DNA of 64,000 nt, taken from contig CAMAFY010000011.1 in the NCBI GenBank assembly GCA_945833885.1, forward strand, positions 1 through 64,000, written 5' to 3'. The DNA is from an uncultured Bacteroidales bacterium (GTDB taxonomy: Bacteria; Bacteroidota; Bacteroidia; Bacteroidales; Bacteroidaceae). The notes below the pieces were generated by a model that was not told the origin of the DNA, did no database searches, and saw only the letters and a program-made list of their open reading frames with translations. The stretch's first letter is position 1. Each line of letters opens with the position of its first letter. Positions 56,212 through 64,000 of this stretch are shown in pieces. The translations under genes and the position numbers were made by a program.

Positions 56212-57561
56212 TCATTTCCCAACGTCCTTACGGTCATTCTCGCGCAAAGCCTTGCGGAATTCGCGGTGGAAAAGCACGCCGGCGGTGGTCAAACCAAAGG
56301 GAATGCCCCACCATACTCCCACGGCTCCGAACCCGAAGACGAAGGCAAAGACATAACTTAACGGGATGCTGACGACCAAATACGCCACAAAAGCCGACCA
56401 CATCATCGTGCGGACCCGGGCGAGACCACGCAGGACATTGGCGAAAATGATTTGAAGACAGTCGCCCGCCTGATAGAAGATGAAGGGGAGGATGAGCGTC
56501 AACACCATGAGCGACACCTCGCCACTGGTGGTGAAAAGTGCGGTAAGGGGACGGATGCCCGCAACGATTCCGAAGGTGAGGACCACGATGCAGCATACGG
56601 CAAGTGCCAATGCCGTATATGCCACTCGCGGCACTTCCGCCCATTCGTCGCGCCCGGCAAACTGGCTGATGCGCACAGCGGCGGCGGCACCCACGCCATA
56701 AATCACCTGAAAGCACAACGTGGAGATGGTGCACATCACCTGATGGGCGGCCAAAGGCACGGCACCTATCCACCCCATGAATATGCCACTGACATTGAAA
56801 GACGCCGTCTCCAGGCATAATTGCAGGGATATGGGGAGTCCGATGAGCCACAAACGGCGCAGACCGCGCAACGTCGTCCGCCCCGGAATGCTGACCACCG
56901 GACGGTAGACCTTGTGGCGGAATACGACAATGCCCATTGCCGCCGCCATGAAAATGCGGCTCACCAGAGTGGCGATGCCGGCGCCGGTAAGTCCCATGGC
57001 GGGAACAAGGAGGGCGGGACAGCCGAAGATGAGGACGATGTTGAGGAGGATGTTGAGGGCATTTGCCGCCACCATCACCCACATGGGCAGACGTGTCTCA
57101 CCAAGAGCGTCGGAAAACTGCTTGAGGGTGTTGAACACCGAGAGAAAAGGTAGGGAAAGCAGGAGGCAAAGATAGTAAGGACGCGCCACGGGAAGCAGTT
57201 CTGCAGGCTGACGAAGCACCTCCATGTCGATATAAAGCCAGGTCAACGGCACCATGACAACAAGTGCCGTGCAGACATTCACCACCAGACTTTCGTGCAA
57301 TGTGCCGGAAGCCGCCGCCATTTCGCCGCGTCCGAAGAAGGAACCCACAACGGGAGTGGTGCTATATGAGATACCTAAGAGGAAGAAGATGAACATGTTG
57401 AACACCGTACTTACGAATCCGGCGGCGGAGAGTTCGGACGTTCCGTAATGGCCTACCATAGCCGTATCGGCGAACTGCTGGACAATGATGCCCAACTGGC
57501 CGATGATGAGGGGGATGCTGAGCCGGATGATGGGAAGAAGGTGGGAGGTGTTCGGTTTCAT
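56212..57561 (-). CDS. MATE family efflux transporter
   Basis: 449 residues from the ATG at 57561 (MKPNTSHLLPIIRLSIPLI). Twelve membrane segments; MatE pattern with IGQLGIIVQQFADTAMVGHYG near the N-terminus and a second half-repeat near LPISLQLCLETASFNVSGIFMGWIGAVPLAAHQV, the NorM/DinF type. Drives drug or metabolite export with Na+ or H+; cargo unknown. A possible minus-strand promoter -7 box TATTTTTG lies at 57689-57682. Terminator shared with the convergent gene. Confidence 0.92.
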   Translation of the reverse strand: MKPNTSHLLPIIRLSIPLIIGQLGIIVQQFADTAMVGHYGTSELSAAGFVSTVFNMFIFFLLGISYSTTPVVGSFFGRGEMAAASGTLHESLVVNVCTALVVMVPLTWLYIDMEVLRQPAELLPVARPYYLCLLLSLPFLSVFNTLKQFSDALGETRLPMWVMVAANALNILLNIVLIFGCPALLVPAMGLTGAGIATLVSRIFMAAAMGIVVFRHKVYRPVVSIPGRTTLRGLRRLWLIGLPISLQLCLETASFNVSGIFMGWIGAVPLAAHQVMCTISTLCFQVIYGVGAAAAVRISQFAGRDEWAEVPRVAYTALALAVCCIVVLTFGIVAGIRPLTALFTTSGEVSLMVLTLILPFIFYQAGDCLQIIFANVLRGLARVRTMMWSAFVAYLVVSIPLSYVFAFVFGFGAVGVWWGIPFGLTTAGVLFHREFRKALRENDRKDVGK

Positions 57562-57853
57562 TTTTCGGTTTAGATTGTCGCGGGGCAGGCTGTGAAACGG
57601 GGCGATTTGCCGAAACCGGAGCATCGTTTTCCGGCATTCCCTGACAGGGACGTCCGTTACCGCCTGCGCAAAAACGTTTTGCAAAAATACGTTTTATTTG
57701 TCATTCAAAGCCTATCCACGCCTTTCAAACCGACCATATTTCGCTTCGCGATATCCGTTTCTCCGCCGAATGCCCACGTTTTTCAAAGAAATGGCTTTAT
57801 CGTTCCGCAGGCTTTCCGTAACTTTGCCGTGTTTTTTTCCAATTTCTACCGCT
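57562..57853. promoter_or_regulatory. Divergent promoter region for the MATE and AraC-type genes
   Basis: Minus-strand -7 box at 57689-57682 and plus-strand TAACTTTG at 57819-57826 with TTTA about 20 nt upstream. The plus box supports the AraC gene start at 57854. Confidence 0.5.
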
Positions 57854-59011
57854 ATGGACCCGCTTTTCCTCCTGCAATATTCCTGCTTTCTCTTCACGAC
57901 CATGTGTGCGTTGATGCTCGTTATCGCACGGATTCATTTGCCCCGCGTCTACCGGAACTACGAACGTATGCGCTGGGGGGTCTGCGCCGCCATGGCGATT
58001 CTCGCCATCCACTACTTCCTGCAAATGCGTTTCGGGCTGCGGGCCTCCGGTGACGACGTCGGACTGGTGGTGAATATCCTGTTCTACACTCCTGCCATCA
58101 TCCTCATGTGCTTTGCACTCAGCCACTCAGGACACAGCCCCCGCTACTACCGACGTTTCCGGATTTCCGCCATCGTGGCGTGCTCTTTGGTGGCAACCAT
58201 CTTCCTTACGGGGTGGCTTTCCCACAAATCGCTGCACATGGGCAGGTACGGCACCGTACTCCACATTGTATATTTCATCACCATCTCCGGATTCATCACA
58301 TCGACCATCCTCAACATCCGCAAGACTTTCAGAGGCATCATCGGACTCATCGGCGGCGATTTGAAACCTCTGGTACGGCATTTCTGGACAGGATATTTTG
58401 TACTTTGCACGACAGGCTTCGTGGGTTCGGCGTCCATTTTTTCGACCAGCCTCCTGCTTTTCATCGGTCCCCTCTGCATGCTCTCCATATTTTTTTTCAT
58501 CATGAACATCATTGCCCTGGGGAATTTTCTGATGCCCATCGAGGAACTGATGGAGGAAGATGAAGAAAGCACGGAAACGCCGATGCCGGCTGACGGGTTG
58601 ACGAAAGGCGATGAGCCACGGAATGCCCCTTGCGCACCGCAACTTTCCGACATTGAGAGCGCCCTGCAACAATGGATCGGACAGGAAAAATATCGCGATG
58701 CAACCGCCACTATCGCATCGCTGTCGCACGATACGGGCATCGCCAAACAGCATCTGACGGCGTATTTCGAGGAAAAAGGACTGGGAAATTTCCGCATGTG
58801 GCTCGGCGACATCAGGTTTGAGAAAGCGAAATGCCTGCTGACGAAACACCCGGAATACAGCAATGACGCCATCTCCGCCGCGTGCGGGTTCTCGTCAAGA
58901 AGCCACCTTTACAGGATATTCCGCAACAGAACGGGCATGAGTCCGGGCGAATGGCAGGCTGCGCAGGGCGAAGATTCCGCGACAAGCCATGAGGGAAGCG
59001 CAGAAGGTTGA
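57854..59011 (+). CDS. Membrane-bound AraC family regulator
   Basis: 385 residues from the ATG at 57854 (MDPLFLLQYSCFLFTTMC); the frame is open further upstream but the promoter box lies there. N-terminal ~1-240 has six or seven membrane segments (AAMAILAIHYFLQMRFG, NILFYTPAIILMCFALSH, IVYFITISGFITSTIL, FFIMNIIALGNF). After a linker with acidic residues comes the AraC HTH (~290-370: SLSHDTGIAKQHLTAYFEEKGL, FEKAKCLLTKHPEYSNDAISAACGFSSRSHLYRIFRNRTGMSPGEW). A membrane sensor-regulator; signal and targets unknown. Confidence 0.88.
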   Translation: MDPLFLLQYSCFLFTTMCALMLVIARIHLPRVYRNYERMRWGVCAAMAILAIHYFLQMRFGLRASGDDVGLVVNILFYTPAIILMCFALSHSGHSPRYYRRFRISAIVACSLVATIFLTGWLSHKSLHMGRYGTVLHIVYFITISGFITSTILNIRKTFRGIIGLIGGDLKPLVRHFWTGYFVLCTTGFVGSASIFSTSLLLFIGPLCMLSIFFFIMNIIALGNFLMPIEELMEEDEESTETPMPADGLTKGDEPRNAPCAPQLSDIESALQQWIGQEKYRDATATIASLSHDTGIAKQHLTAYFEEKGLGNFRMWLGDIRFEKAKCLLTKHPEYSNDAISAACGFSSRSHLYRIFRNRTGMSPGEWQAAQGEDSATSHEGSAEG

Positions 59012-59198
59012 AGGGGATGACGATGGCGTTCTGCAAGGATTCAGGATAGCCCGACGAGGTCCCTGGAAATCGTTCTTCCAGGCTTTTTCTACCGTGCCGC
59101 CGGACATTCGGCACCCTTCTCCCGAGCATTTCAACACCAACAACAGAGCATCATCCATCGATTTCAAGGCATTCCTACCGGTTTCTCCATATTATGCT

Positions 59199-59390
59199 TA
59201 AGGTTTCACACGCTTTTCAATAAGATTTCACACGAATTTCGATAAGGTTCCACACACACTTTGGTAAGGCTCCTCACACTTTTCGATAAGATTTTATGCG
59301 AATTTCGATAAGATTTTACACATACTTTGGTAAGATTCCTTACGCTTTTCAATAAGATTTTACACGAATTTCGATAAGATTTTACACGCA
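59199..59390. repeat. 22-nt array, 8 units (core AAGATTTTACACGAATTTCG)
   Basis: Units every 22 nt from 59199 to 59353 and a partial at 59375 that runs into a terminator. The second half rotates among three variants (TTCAAT, TTCGAT, TTTGGT). Confidence 0.97.
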
Positions 59391-59459
59391 AAAAGCCCTC
59401 CATTCTCCGGTGAACCGCACACGAAACATGCGGACTTCACAGGGGGATGGAGGGCTTTT
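59391..59459. terminator. Strong hairpin terminator between AraC-type gene and recA
   Basis: AAAAGCCCTCCAT pairs with ATGGAGGGCTTTT, with an inner GGTGAA/TTCACA pairing. Usable in both directions. Confidence 0.85.
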
Positions 59460-59532
59460 CTCATCTACAATTTCATTTGAAGCCTTGGGGAACTATCGTC
59501 TTGACCGTACGACTCCTTTGTTAGCACACAAA

Positions 59533-59773
59533 AAAGCACGGACCTTTTGGGCAAAAAGCATGGAAGTTTATCATAGAAACCTCCGTACTTTTCTACCAAA
59601 AGGTCCGTACTTTGTATCAGTAAGTTCAGTACTTTATGTCCGAATGTTCAGCACTTTGTATCAGTAAGTTCAGTACTTCGCGTTCGAATGTCCAGCACCT
59701 TATGTCCAACAGATTTGAAGTCGTCATCCGAAAGGTCCGTACACTCCATCCGGAAAATCCGCACCTTTCAGCG
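59533..59773. repeat. 22-nt array, 11 units, related to the AAAGTGCCG sub-family
   Basis: Units every 22 nt from 59533 to 59753. Cores vary (AAAGCACGGACCTTTT, AAAGGTCCGTACTTT, AATGTTCAGCACTTT), but the register holds across all. Confidence 0.95.
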
Positions 59774-59878
59774 AAAAGCACAATCTTCCCGCATGAGCGG
59801 ACCACGTTTCGACAACCATAACGCCATCAAAGACGGCAGGAAGATCAGCAACAGAGGATAGGAATGACGGTCGACCGA

Positions 59879-61015
59879 TTACTCGAAATCCACCTTGTCG
59901 GGGTCAATGCCGTCGAAATCGGGCATCTCGCCATCGTAGTCTTCCACGGCCATGGCGGCAGGAGCGGCAGCGGGTTTCTGCGCTTCGACCTCCTCACCAC
60001 GGAGAAGAATCTCGCGAACACGGGCTTCAATCTCGTTGCAGAACTCAATATTGTCCTCCAAAAACTTCTTGAGTTTCTCACGACCTTGGGCAATCATGTT
60101 GCCATTGTAACTGTACCATGAGCCGCTCTTCTTGATGATGTCGTGCTCTTCTGCAAGGTCGATGATCTCGCCCAGCAGAGAAATTCCGGTGCCATATATG
60201 ATTTCGAGGTCGCAAGAACGGAAGGGAGGAGCCACCTTGTTCTTGACAACACGTACACGCATGTTGTATCCGTACTCGGTTTCTCCCTCTTTAAGGCGCG
60301 TTCCGCGCTTCACTTCCAGACGCTGTGTGGAGTAGAATTTGAGGGCATTTCCGCCGGTTGTGGTCTCGGAAGGCCCGTACATGACGCCGATTTTCTCGCG
60401 AATCTGGTTGATGAAGATGCAGCATGTCTTCGAGCGTGCAATGGTTGCCGTGAGTTTTCTCAGTGCCTGGCTCATCAGACGCGCCTGAAGTCCCACCTTA
60501 CTGTCGCCCATTTCGCCCTCGATTTCCGCCTTCGGGGTAAGGGCTGCCACAGAGTCGATGACGATAATGTCGACGGCTCCGGAACTGATTACCTGATCGG
60601 CAATCTGCATGGCCTGCTCTCCGTTGTCGGGTTGCGAGAGGTAAAGCGAATCAATGTCCACACCCAGACTCGAAGCGTAGGCAGTGTCGAGCGCATGTTC
60701 CGCATCAATGAATACGGCACATCCGCCTTGCTTCTGGCATTCTGCAATGGCATGGAGGGCAAGTGTGGTCTTACCGCTCGATTCCTGTCCGTAGATTTCA
60801 ATGATTCTGCCGCGCGGATATCCGCCGACACCAAGCACTGTATCTAATTTGATGGAACCTGTGGGGATAACCGCCACCTTTTCATGGGTCTGGTCACCGA
60901 GACGCATGATGCTTCCCTTGCCAAACTGCTTTTCAATCTTTGACATCGCCGTCTGCAATGCCGCAAGTTTTGCATTGCCTTCCTTGGCGGCAACGGCTTT
61001 TTCTTTCTTTGCCAT
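59879..61015 (-). CDS. recA: Recombinase A
   Basis: 378 residues; the homologous-recombination and SOS protein. Walker [13 protein letters not shown]-type motif region GKSSGS-like GRIIEIYG, the L1/L2 loops near [17 protein letters not shown] and [28 protein letters not shown], and an acidic C-terminus ([21 protein letters not shown]). It begins 24 nt after the end of the saccharopine-dehydrogenase-like gene and is probably transcribed with it from the promoter at 62581-62611. Confidence 0.98.
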   Translation of the reverse strand: MAKKEKAVAAKEGNAKLAALQTAMSKIEKQFGKGSIMRLGDQTHEKVAVIPTGSIKLDTVLGVGGYPRGRIIEIYGQESSGKTTLALHAIAECQKQGGCAVFIDAEHALDTAYASSLGVDIDSLYLSQPDNGEQAMQIADQVISSGAVDIIVIDSVAALTPKAEIEGEMGDSKVGLQARLMSQALRKLTATIARSKTCCIFINQIREKIGVMYGPSETTTGGNALKFYSTQRLEVKRGTRLKEGETEYGYNMRVRVVKNKVAPPFRSCDLEIIYGTGISLLGEIIDLAEEHDIIKKSGSWYSYNGNMIAQGREKLKKFLEDNIEFCNEIEARVREILLRGEEVEAQKPAAAPAAMAVEDYDGEMPDFDGIDPDKVDFE

Positions 61016-61039
61016 AGGATAAAAGTGTGGGAAATGGGA

Positions 61040-62275
61040 TTAGAGTTCAAGGTCGACGTCGTGGAGTTCATGCCAAGGCAGACCCTGCTTGTTCAGTTCT
61101 TCCATGAAGGGATCGGGGTCAAACTCCTCGACATTATGCACACCCGGCTTGTTCCAAAGCCCAAGCATGAACATGCGGGCTCCGATACATGCGGGAACAC
61201 CCGTGGTATAACTTACGCCTTGCATGCCGGTTTCTTCATAGGCAGCCTGGTGAGAGCAGTTGTTATAGACGTAATATGTGTGCTCCTCTCCCCCACGAAG
61301 GCCACGGATACGACAGCCGATTGAGGTCTCGCCATCGTAGTTCTCACCCAATTCCTGCGGATTCGGGAGGACTGCTTTGAGGAACTGCAAGGGCACAATC
61401 TTCACATCCTCCATGCCGGTTCCATCGGCTTTGGGGGCACGATATGTGATCTCGTCGATGCGACTCATGCCGATATTCTGGATAACATCGAGATATGTGA
61501 GGTACTGTTGTCCGAAAGTCATCCAGAAACGTGCGCGCTTAATGGTGGGATAGTTGATGACAAGGCTCTCGATTTCCTCGTGGTGCAGGAGGTAACTTTC
61601 CCGTGGTCCGACATTGGGATAGTTCAATGTCTTGTGGATTTCCATGGGTTCTGTCTCGACATACTTCCCATCTTCGTAGTACAAACCCTTCTGGGTGATC
61701 TCGCGGATGTTGATTTCGGGGTTGAAATTCGTGGCAAAAGCCTTGTGATGGTTTCCGGCATTGCAGTCGACAATGTCGAGATACTGGATCTCATCAAAGT
61801 GATGTTTTGCGGCATAAGCCGTGAAAATGGAGGTGACACCGGGGTCGAATCCGCAACCGAGGATGGCACAAAGGCCGGCCTTCTCGAAACGTTCGCGGTA
61901 AGCCCACTGCCAGGAATACTCGAAATGTGCCTCATCCTTAGGCTCGTAGTTCGCGGTATCGAGGTAGTTGCATCCGGTCTGGAGGCAGGCTTCCATGATG
62001 GTAAGGTCCTGATAAGGCAAGGCAAGATTCATGACAAGGTCGGGCTTGAATTCGTTGAAGAGCGCGACAAGTTGGGGAATCTCGTCAGCATCGACCTGCG
62101 CGGTCTTGATGTCGGAACGGATTCCTTGGTCCTTTATATACTTGGCAATGGCATCGCACTTCGATTTTGTGCGGCTGGCAATCATGATTTCGCTGAAGAC
62201 GTCAGCATTTTTTGCCACTTTTACTGCGGCAACGGTGGCAACACCTCCCGCGCCGATGATGAGTACTTTTCCCAT
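61040..62275 (-). CDS. Saccharopine dehydrogenase family protein (carboxynorspermidine synthase-like)
   Basis: 411 residues. N-terminal Rossmann fold VLIIGAGGVATVAAVKVAKN, then LVMNLALPYQDLTIMEACLQTGCNYLDTAN, LGCGFDPGVTSIFTAYAAKHHFDEI. The pattern matches Bacteroidetes Lys1-like proteins that make carboxynorspermidine or carboxyspermidine, rather than a lysine enzyme. No decarboxylase (nspC) in the window. Followed by recA after 24 nt. Function inferred from family. Confidence 0.85.
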   Translation of the reverse strand: MGKVLIIGAGGVATVAAVKVAKNADVFSEIMIASRTKSKCDAIAKYIKDQGIRSDIKTAQVDADEIPQLVALFNEFKPDLVMNLALPYQDLTIMEACLQTGCNYLDTANYEPKDEAHFEYSWQWAYRERFEKAGLCAILGCGFDPGVTSIFTAYAAKHHFDEIQYLDIVDCNAGNHHKAFATNFNPEINIREITQKGLYYEDGKYVETEPMEIHKTLNYPNVGPRESYLLHHEEIESLVINYPTIKRARFWMTFGQQYLTYLDVIQNIGMSRIDEITYRAPKADGTGMEDVKIVPLQFLKAVLPNPQELGENYDGETSIGCRIRGLRGGEEHTYYVYNNCSHQAAYEETGMQGVSYTTGVPACIGARMFMLGLWNKPGVHNVEEFDPDPFMEELNKQGLPWHELHDVDLEL

Positions 62276-62580
62276 TTTATATAGATGCGTTTTATTGATA
62301 ATTCTGATTTGATGGGGGATTTAATTCGGATTCGCCGGATTTTCAAGCCTGTCTTCAGCCGGAAAAGGCCGGAAGGCTGTATATCGAAAGCCACGGAACC
62401 GACAAGGAAGATTTGCGGCGGAAATTTACAAGACCGGCATATCTCGACGGACAACAAGGTCCGACTAACCGAAAATGCCGTGCAAAATGACTTCGGAATC
62501 TGGCTTTTCCGCTGGAAAATGCGGCATTCTCCACACGCTGTGACCTATATCGTGAAGGAATCCGCGTATGTTTTCATCGG

Positions 62581-62611
62581 CAAATGTACGTACATTTAGC
62601 AAAACGTGCAA
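62581..62611 (-). promoter_or_regulatory. Bacteroidetes-type promoter for the SDH-like gene and recA
   Basis: Minus strand TTG (62611-62609), 20 nt, TACATTTG (62588-62581); gives a ~300-nt leader. Confidence 0.65.
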
Positions 62612-62913
62612 CATTTTTCGGAGAAAATACCGAAAAATTCGTTCATTGTTCCATTATTTTGAACACAAAACCCGCATTTTGACTTCAAAACCACGTGTTT
62701 TGATGCTTTTCAACCGGGCATTATCCCTCGATTTTGTCACCGAAACACCCTCAATTTGCACATTTTTTCCGCACGGAAGTGCTGGCGGCGTTTTTCGCAG
62801 TAACCATTATATAGTACATTGCTTTTGGAACATACGTCTTCCAAATTCTCCTCCTTTAAGGACGCAAAGTGCTGATTTTCTGTATTTTCGCTGCATTTTA
62901 CACCATAAATGTC

Positions 62914-62921
62914 TAAATTTG
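62914..62921 (+). promoter_or_regulatory. -7 box of the DUF2582 gene
   Basis: TAAATTTG, about 60 nt before the start codon. Confidence 0.5.
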
Positions 62922-62982
62922 CAGCGTGATAAAAGGGAGCATTACCGCTCCTATTCCATAAACAACCTAAAAATTTACAGAA

Positions 62983-63186
62983 ATGATCAACGAAAAGGCC
63001 GGTGTTATTGCCGGTAAAATCTGGAATGCTCTCAACGAGCAGGGCACGCTTACTGGCAAGGATCTCAAGAAGGCTGCCGGTAAACTTAACGACAAGGACC
63101 TTTTCCTTGGACTGGGTTGGCTTGCACGTGAAGGCAAGATTGCTACCGCTGAGACCGAGAAGGACATCACCGTTACGCTGAAATAA
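62983..63186 (+). CDS. Small winged helix-turn-helix protein (DUF2582)
   Basis: 67 residues, the normal length of the family: MINEKAGVIAGKIWNALNEQG, then TLTGKDLKKAAGKLNDKDLFLGLGWLAREGKI (recognition-helix region) and TVTLK. The Bacteroidetes DUF2582 proteins are abundant small winged-helix proteins of unknown role, perhaps nucleoid or regulatory. It has its own -7 box. Confidence 0.9.
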   Translation: MINEKAGVIAGKIWNALNEQGTLTGKDLKKAAGKLNDKDLFLGLGWLAREGKIATAETEKDITVTLK

Positions 63187-63454
63187 TCGGCAGAACCCTG
63201 AGGTTTCTTACTTACTGAAATGATTGAGGCCGAGAACAAATGCCAGTATGGGCATCGTTCTCTACCTCTTTTTTTTGTGCCTTTTCCAAACATTCTGACT
63301 CAAACCGCCGCATTCCTGACCGCCGAACACAAACAACCGCCACAAAATCACCCGGGAAGCCCACGCAATGTGCGGGGAAACCCGTGGAAAAGATTTGATA
63401 ACGATACGGAACCATTTGAATGTTGTTGTCGAAACCCCTTGAGATGATTATCGG

Positions 63455-63564
63455 AAAGTGTCGCATTTCCTATGCAAAAGTGCCGTGGTTTGCAACGCAA
63501 AGTGCCGAGGTTTGCAACGTAAAGTGCCGAGGTTTGCAACACAAAGTGCCGTGGTTTAGATTTC
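63455..63564. repeat. 22-nt array, 5 units (core AAAGTGCCGAGGTTTGCAA)
   Basis: Units at 63455, 63477, 63499, 63521 and 63543. Close to the arrays at 25482 and 15884. Confidence 0.95.
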
Positions 63565-63592
63565 AAACAGCAACGGAGTTTGCTAACAGATA

Positions 63593-63645
63593 CGGAAATC
63601 CCCCTTTCGCCTCCTGTATTTTTCGGAGTCGAAAGGGGGATTCCT
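63593..63645. terminator. Hairpin near the 3' end of the UDP-GlcNAc 2-epimerase gene
   Basis: GGAAATCCCCCTTTCG pairs with CGAAAGGGGGATTCC; on the minus strand there is no long U-run, so termination is likely but not certain. Confidence 0.65.
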
Positions 63646-63697
63646 ATAATCATTTCACGCATCGGGAGCCTGCGGCTTCCCAAAATCCGTGACACGT

Positions 63698-64000
63698 TTA
63701 CGCAAGGATTTCCACTATACGCTGGCACGCTTTGCCATCGCCATACGGATTTACGGCCTTGTGCATACGCTGGTATGCGTTGTGATCATCAAGCAATGTG
63801 CTGACCTCCATCGTGATGCGGTCGTAGTCGGTTCCCACAAGATGCACCGTTCCGCTCTCGAGGGCTTCGGGGCGTTCCGTGGTATCGCGCATCACAAGGA
63901 CCGGCTTTCCGAGGCCCGGAGCCTCCTCCTGAATGCCGCCACTATCGGTAAGTATCAGGTGAGCCTTCTCCATAATGTATACGAAACTCAGGTATTCGAG
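63698..64000 (-). CDS. wecB: UDP-N-acetylglucosamine 2-epimerase, C-terminal part
   Basis: The last 100 residues of a non-hydrolysing UDP-GlcNAc 2-epimerase, which makes UDP-ManNAc for surface polysaccharide. The frame runs off the right edge of the window. Seen: [44 protein letters not shown], the family's SGG-x-Q-E-E and TERPE-x-x-x-x-G nucleotide-binding motifs, and [13 protein letters not shown] near the end. Start codon outside the window. Confidence 0.92.
   Translation of the reverse strand, partial: LEYLSFVYIMEKAHLILTDSGGIQEEAPGLGKPVLVMRDTTERPEALESGTVHLVGTDYDRITMEVSTLLDDHNAYQRMHKAVNPYGDGKACQRIVEILA

Larger units (their letters stand above)
62276..62982. other. 707-bp divergent gap
   Basis: Contains the promoter of the saccharopine-dehydrogenase-like gene and the -7 box of the small winged-helix gene. 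A loose repeat of TTTTGA at 62657, 62677 and 62698 (lags 20-21) may be a decayed array. No gene seen. Confidence 0.5.
63187..63697. other. 511-bp gap between convergent genes
   Basis: Holds a 22-nt array and a hairpin. No gene seen. Confidence 0.55.

Noticed and set aside
57698-57853. Longer N-terminus for the membrane AraC regulator
   Set aside because: The stretch contains the likely promoter, and the protein begins naturally with a membrane segment at 57854.

Overview
The window looks like a chromosomal segment of a host-associated member of the Bacteroidales, most likely Prevotellaceae-like. Reasons: a fused MurF-alanine racemase, a type IX secretion protein (PorQ), TonB-type proteins, a BtuB/BtuG vitamin B12 uptake pair behind a cobalamin riboswitch, secreted glycan hydrolases, and promoters of the Bacteroidetes type (TTTG, about 20 nt, TAnnTTTG) with few Shine-Dalgarno sequences. 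Base composition and codon use look even throughout. I see no prophage, insertion sequence, CRISPR array, rRNA or tRNA. The first and last genes are cut by the window edges.

Layout. 1-8.6 kb: a His-rich G3E GTPase (metallochaperone type), SpoIID-like protein, lysyl-tRNA synthetase, DUF2007 protein, the overlapping queC-queF pair (queuosine precursor), a DivIC/FtsB-like protein and two membrane proteins. 8.8-18 kb: Sel1-repeat protein, CPA2 antiporter, ThrA (aspartokinase-homoserine dehydrogenase) and an ABC-F ATPase. 18-22.3 kb: B12 uptake locus on the minus strand (riboswitch, btuB, btuG-like lipoprotein). 22.5-25 kb: murF-alr. 25-26.6 kb: a gene-free stretch with two good divergent promoters and a probable small RNA. 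26.6-36.2 kb: BASS transporter, rhodanese lipoprotein, an unknown protein, pepT, GH84 glycosidase, HAD phosphatase, phosphodiesterase, TonB protein. 36.4-47.9 kb: porQ-ispH, mnmA, prenyl synthase-tatD, AraC-type HTH protein, cysteine desulfidase-like protein, acyl-ACP thioesterase, trmO, thioesterase, phosphoesterase, lipoprotein. 48-64 kb: large sialidase, Rel/SpoT paralog, GSCFA protein, unknown protein, MATE exporter, membrane-bound AraC regulator, recA with a saccharopine-dehydrogenase-like gene, a small winged-helix protein, and the end of a UDP-GlcNAc 2-epimerase.

The most striking signal is not a gene. Most long intergenic gaps (about 20 loci) carry short tandem arrays whose unit is almost exactly 22 nt, or 44, 66 or 88 nt. 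The unit sequence differs from locus to locus, but the register is kept for up to 13 consecutive units. The arrays occur in 5' leaders, between convergent genes and between divergent genes, sometimes reaching into a ribosome-binding region or a stop codon. One sub-family (core AAAGTGCCGTACTTT and variants) recurs at seven loci and forms hairpins that seem to serve as terminators. The rest of the window is mostly housekeeping and host-glycan biology.
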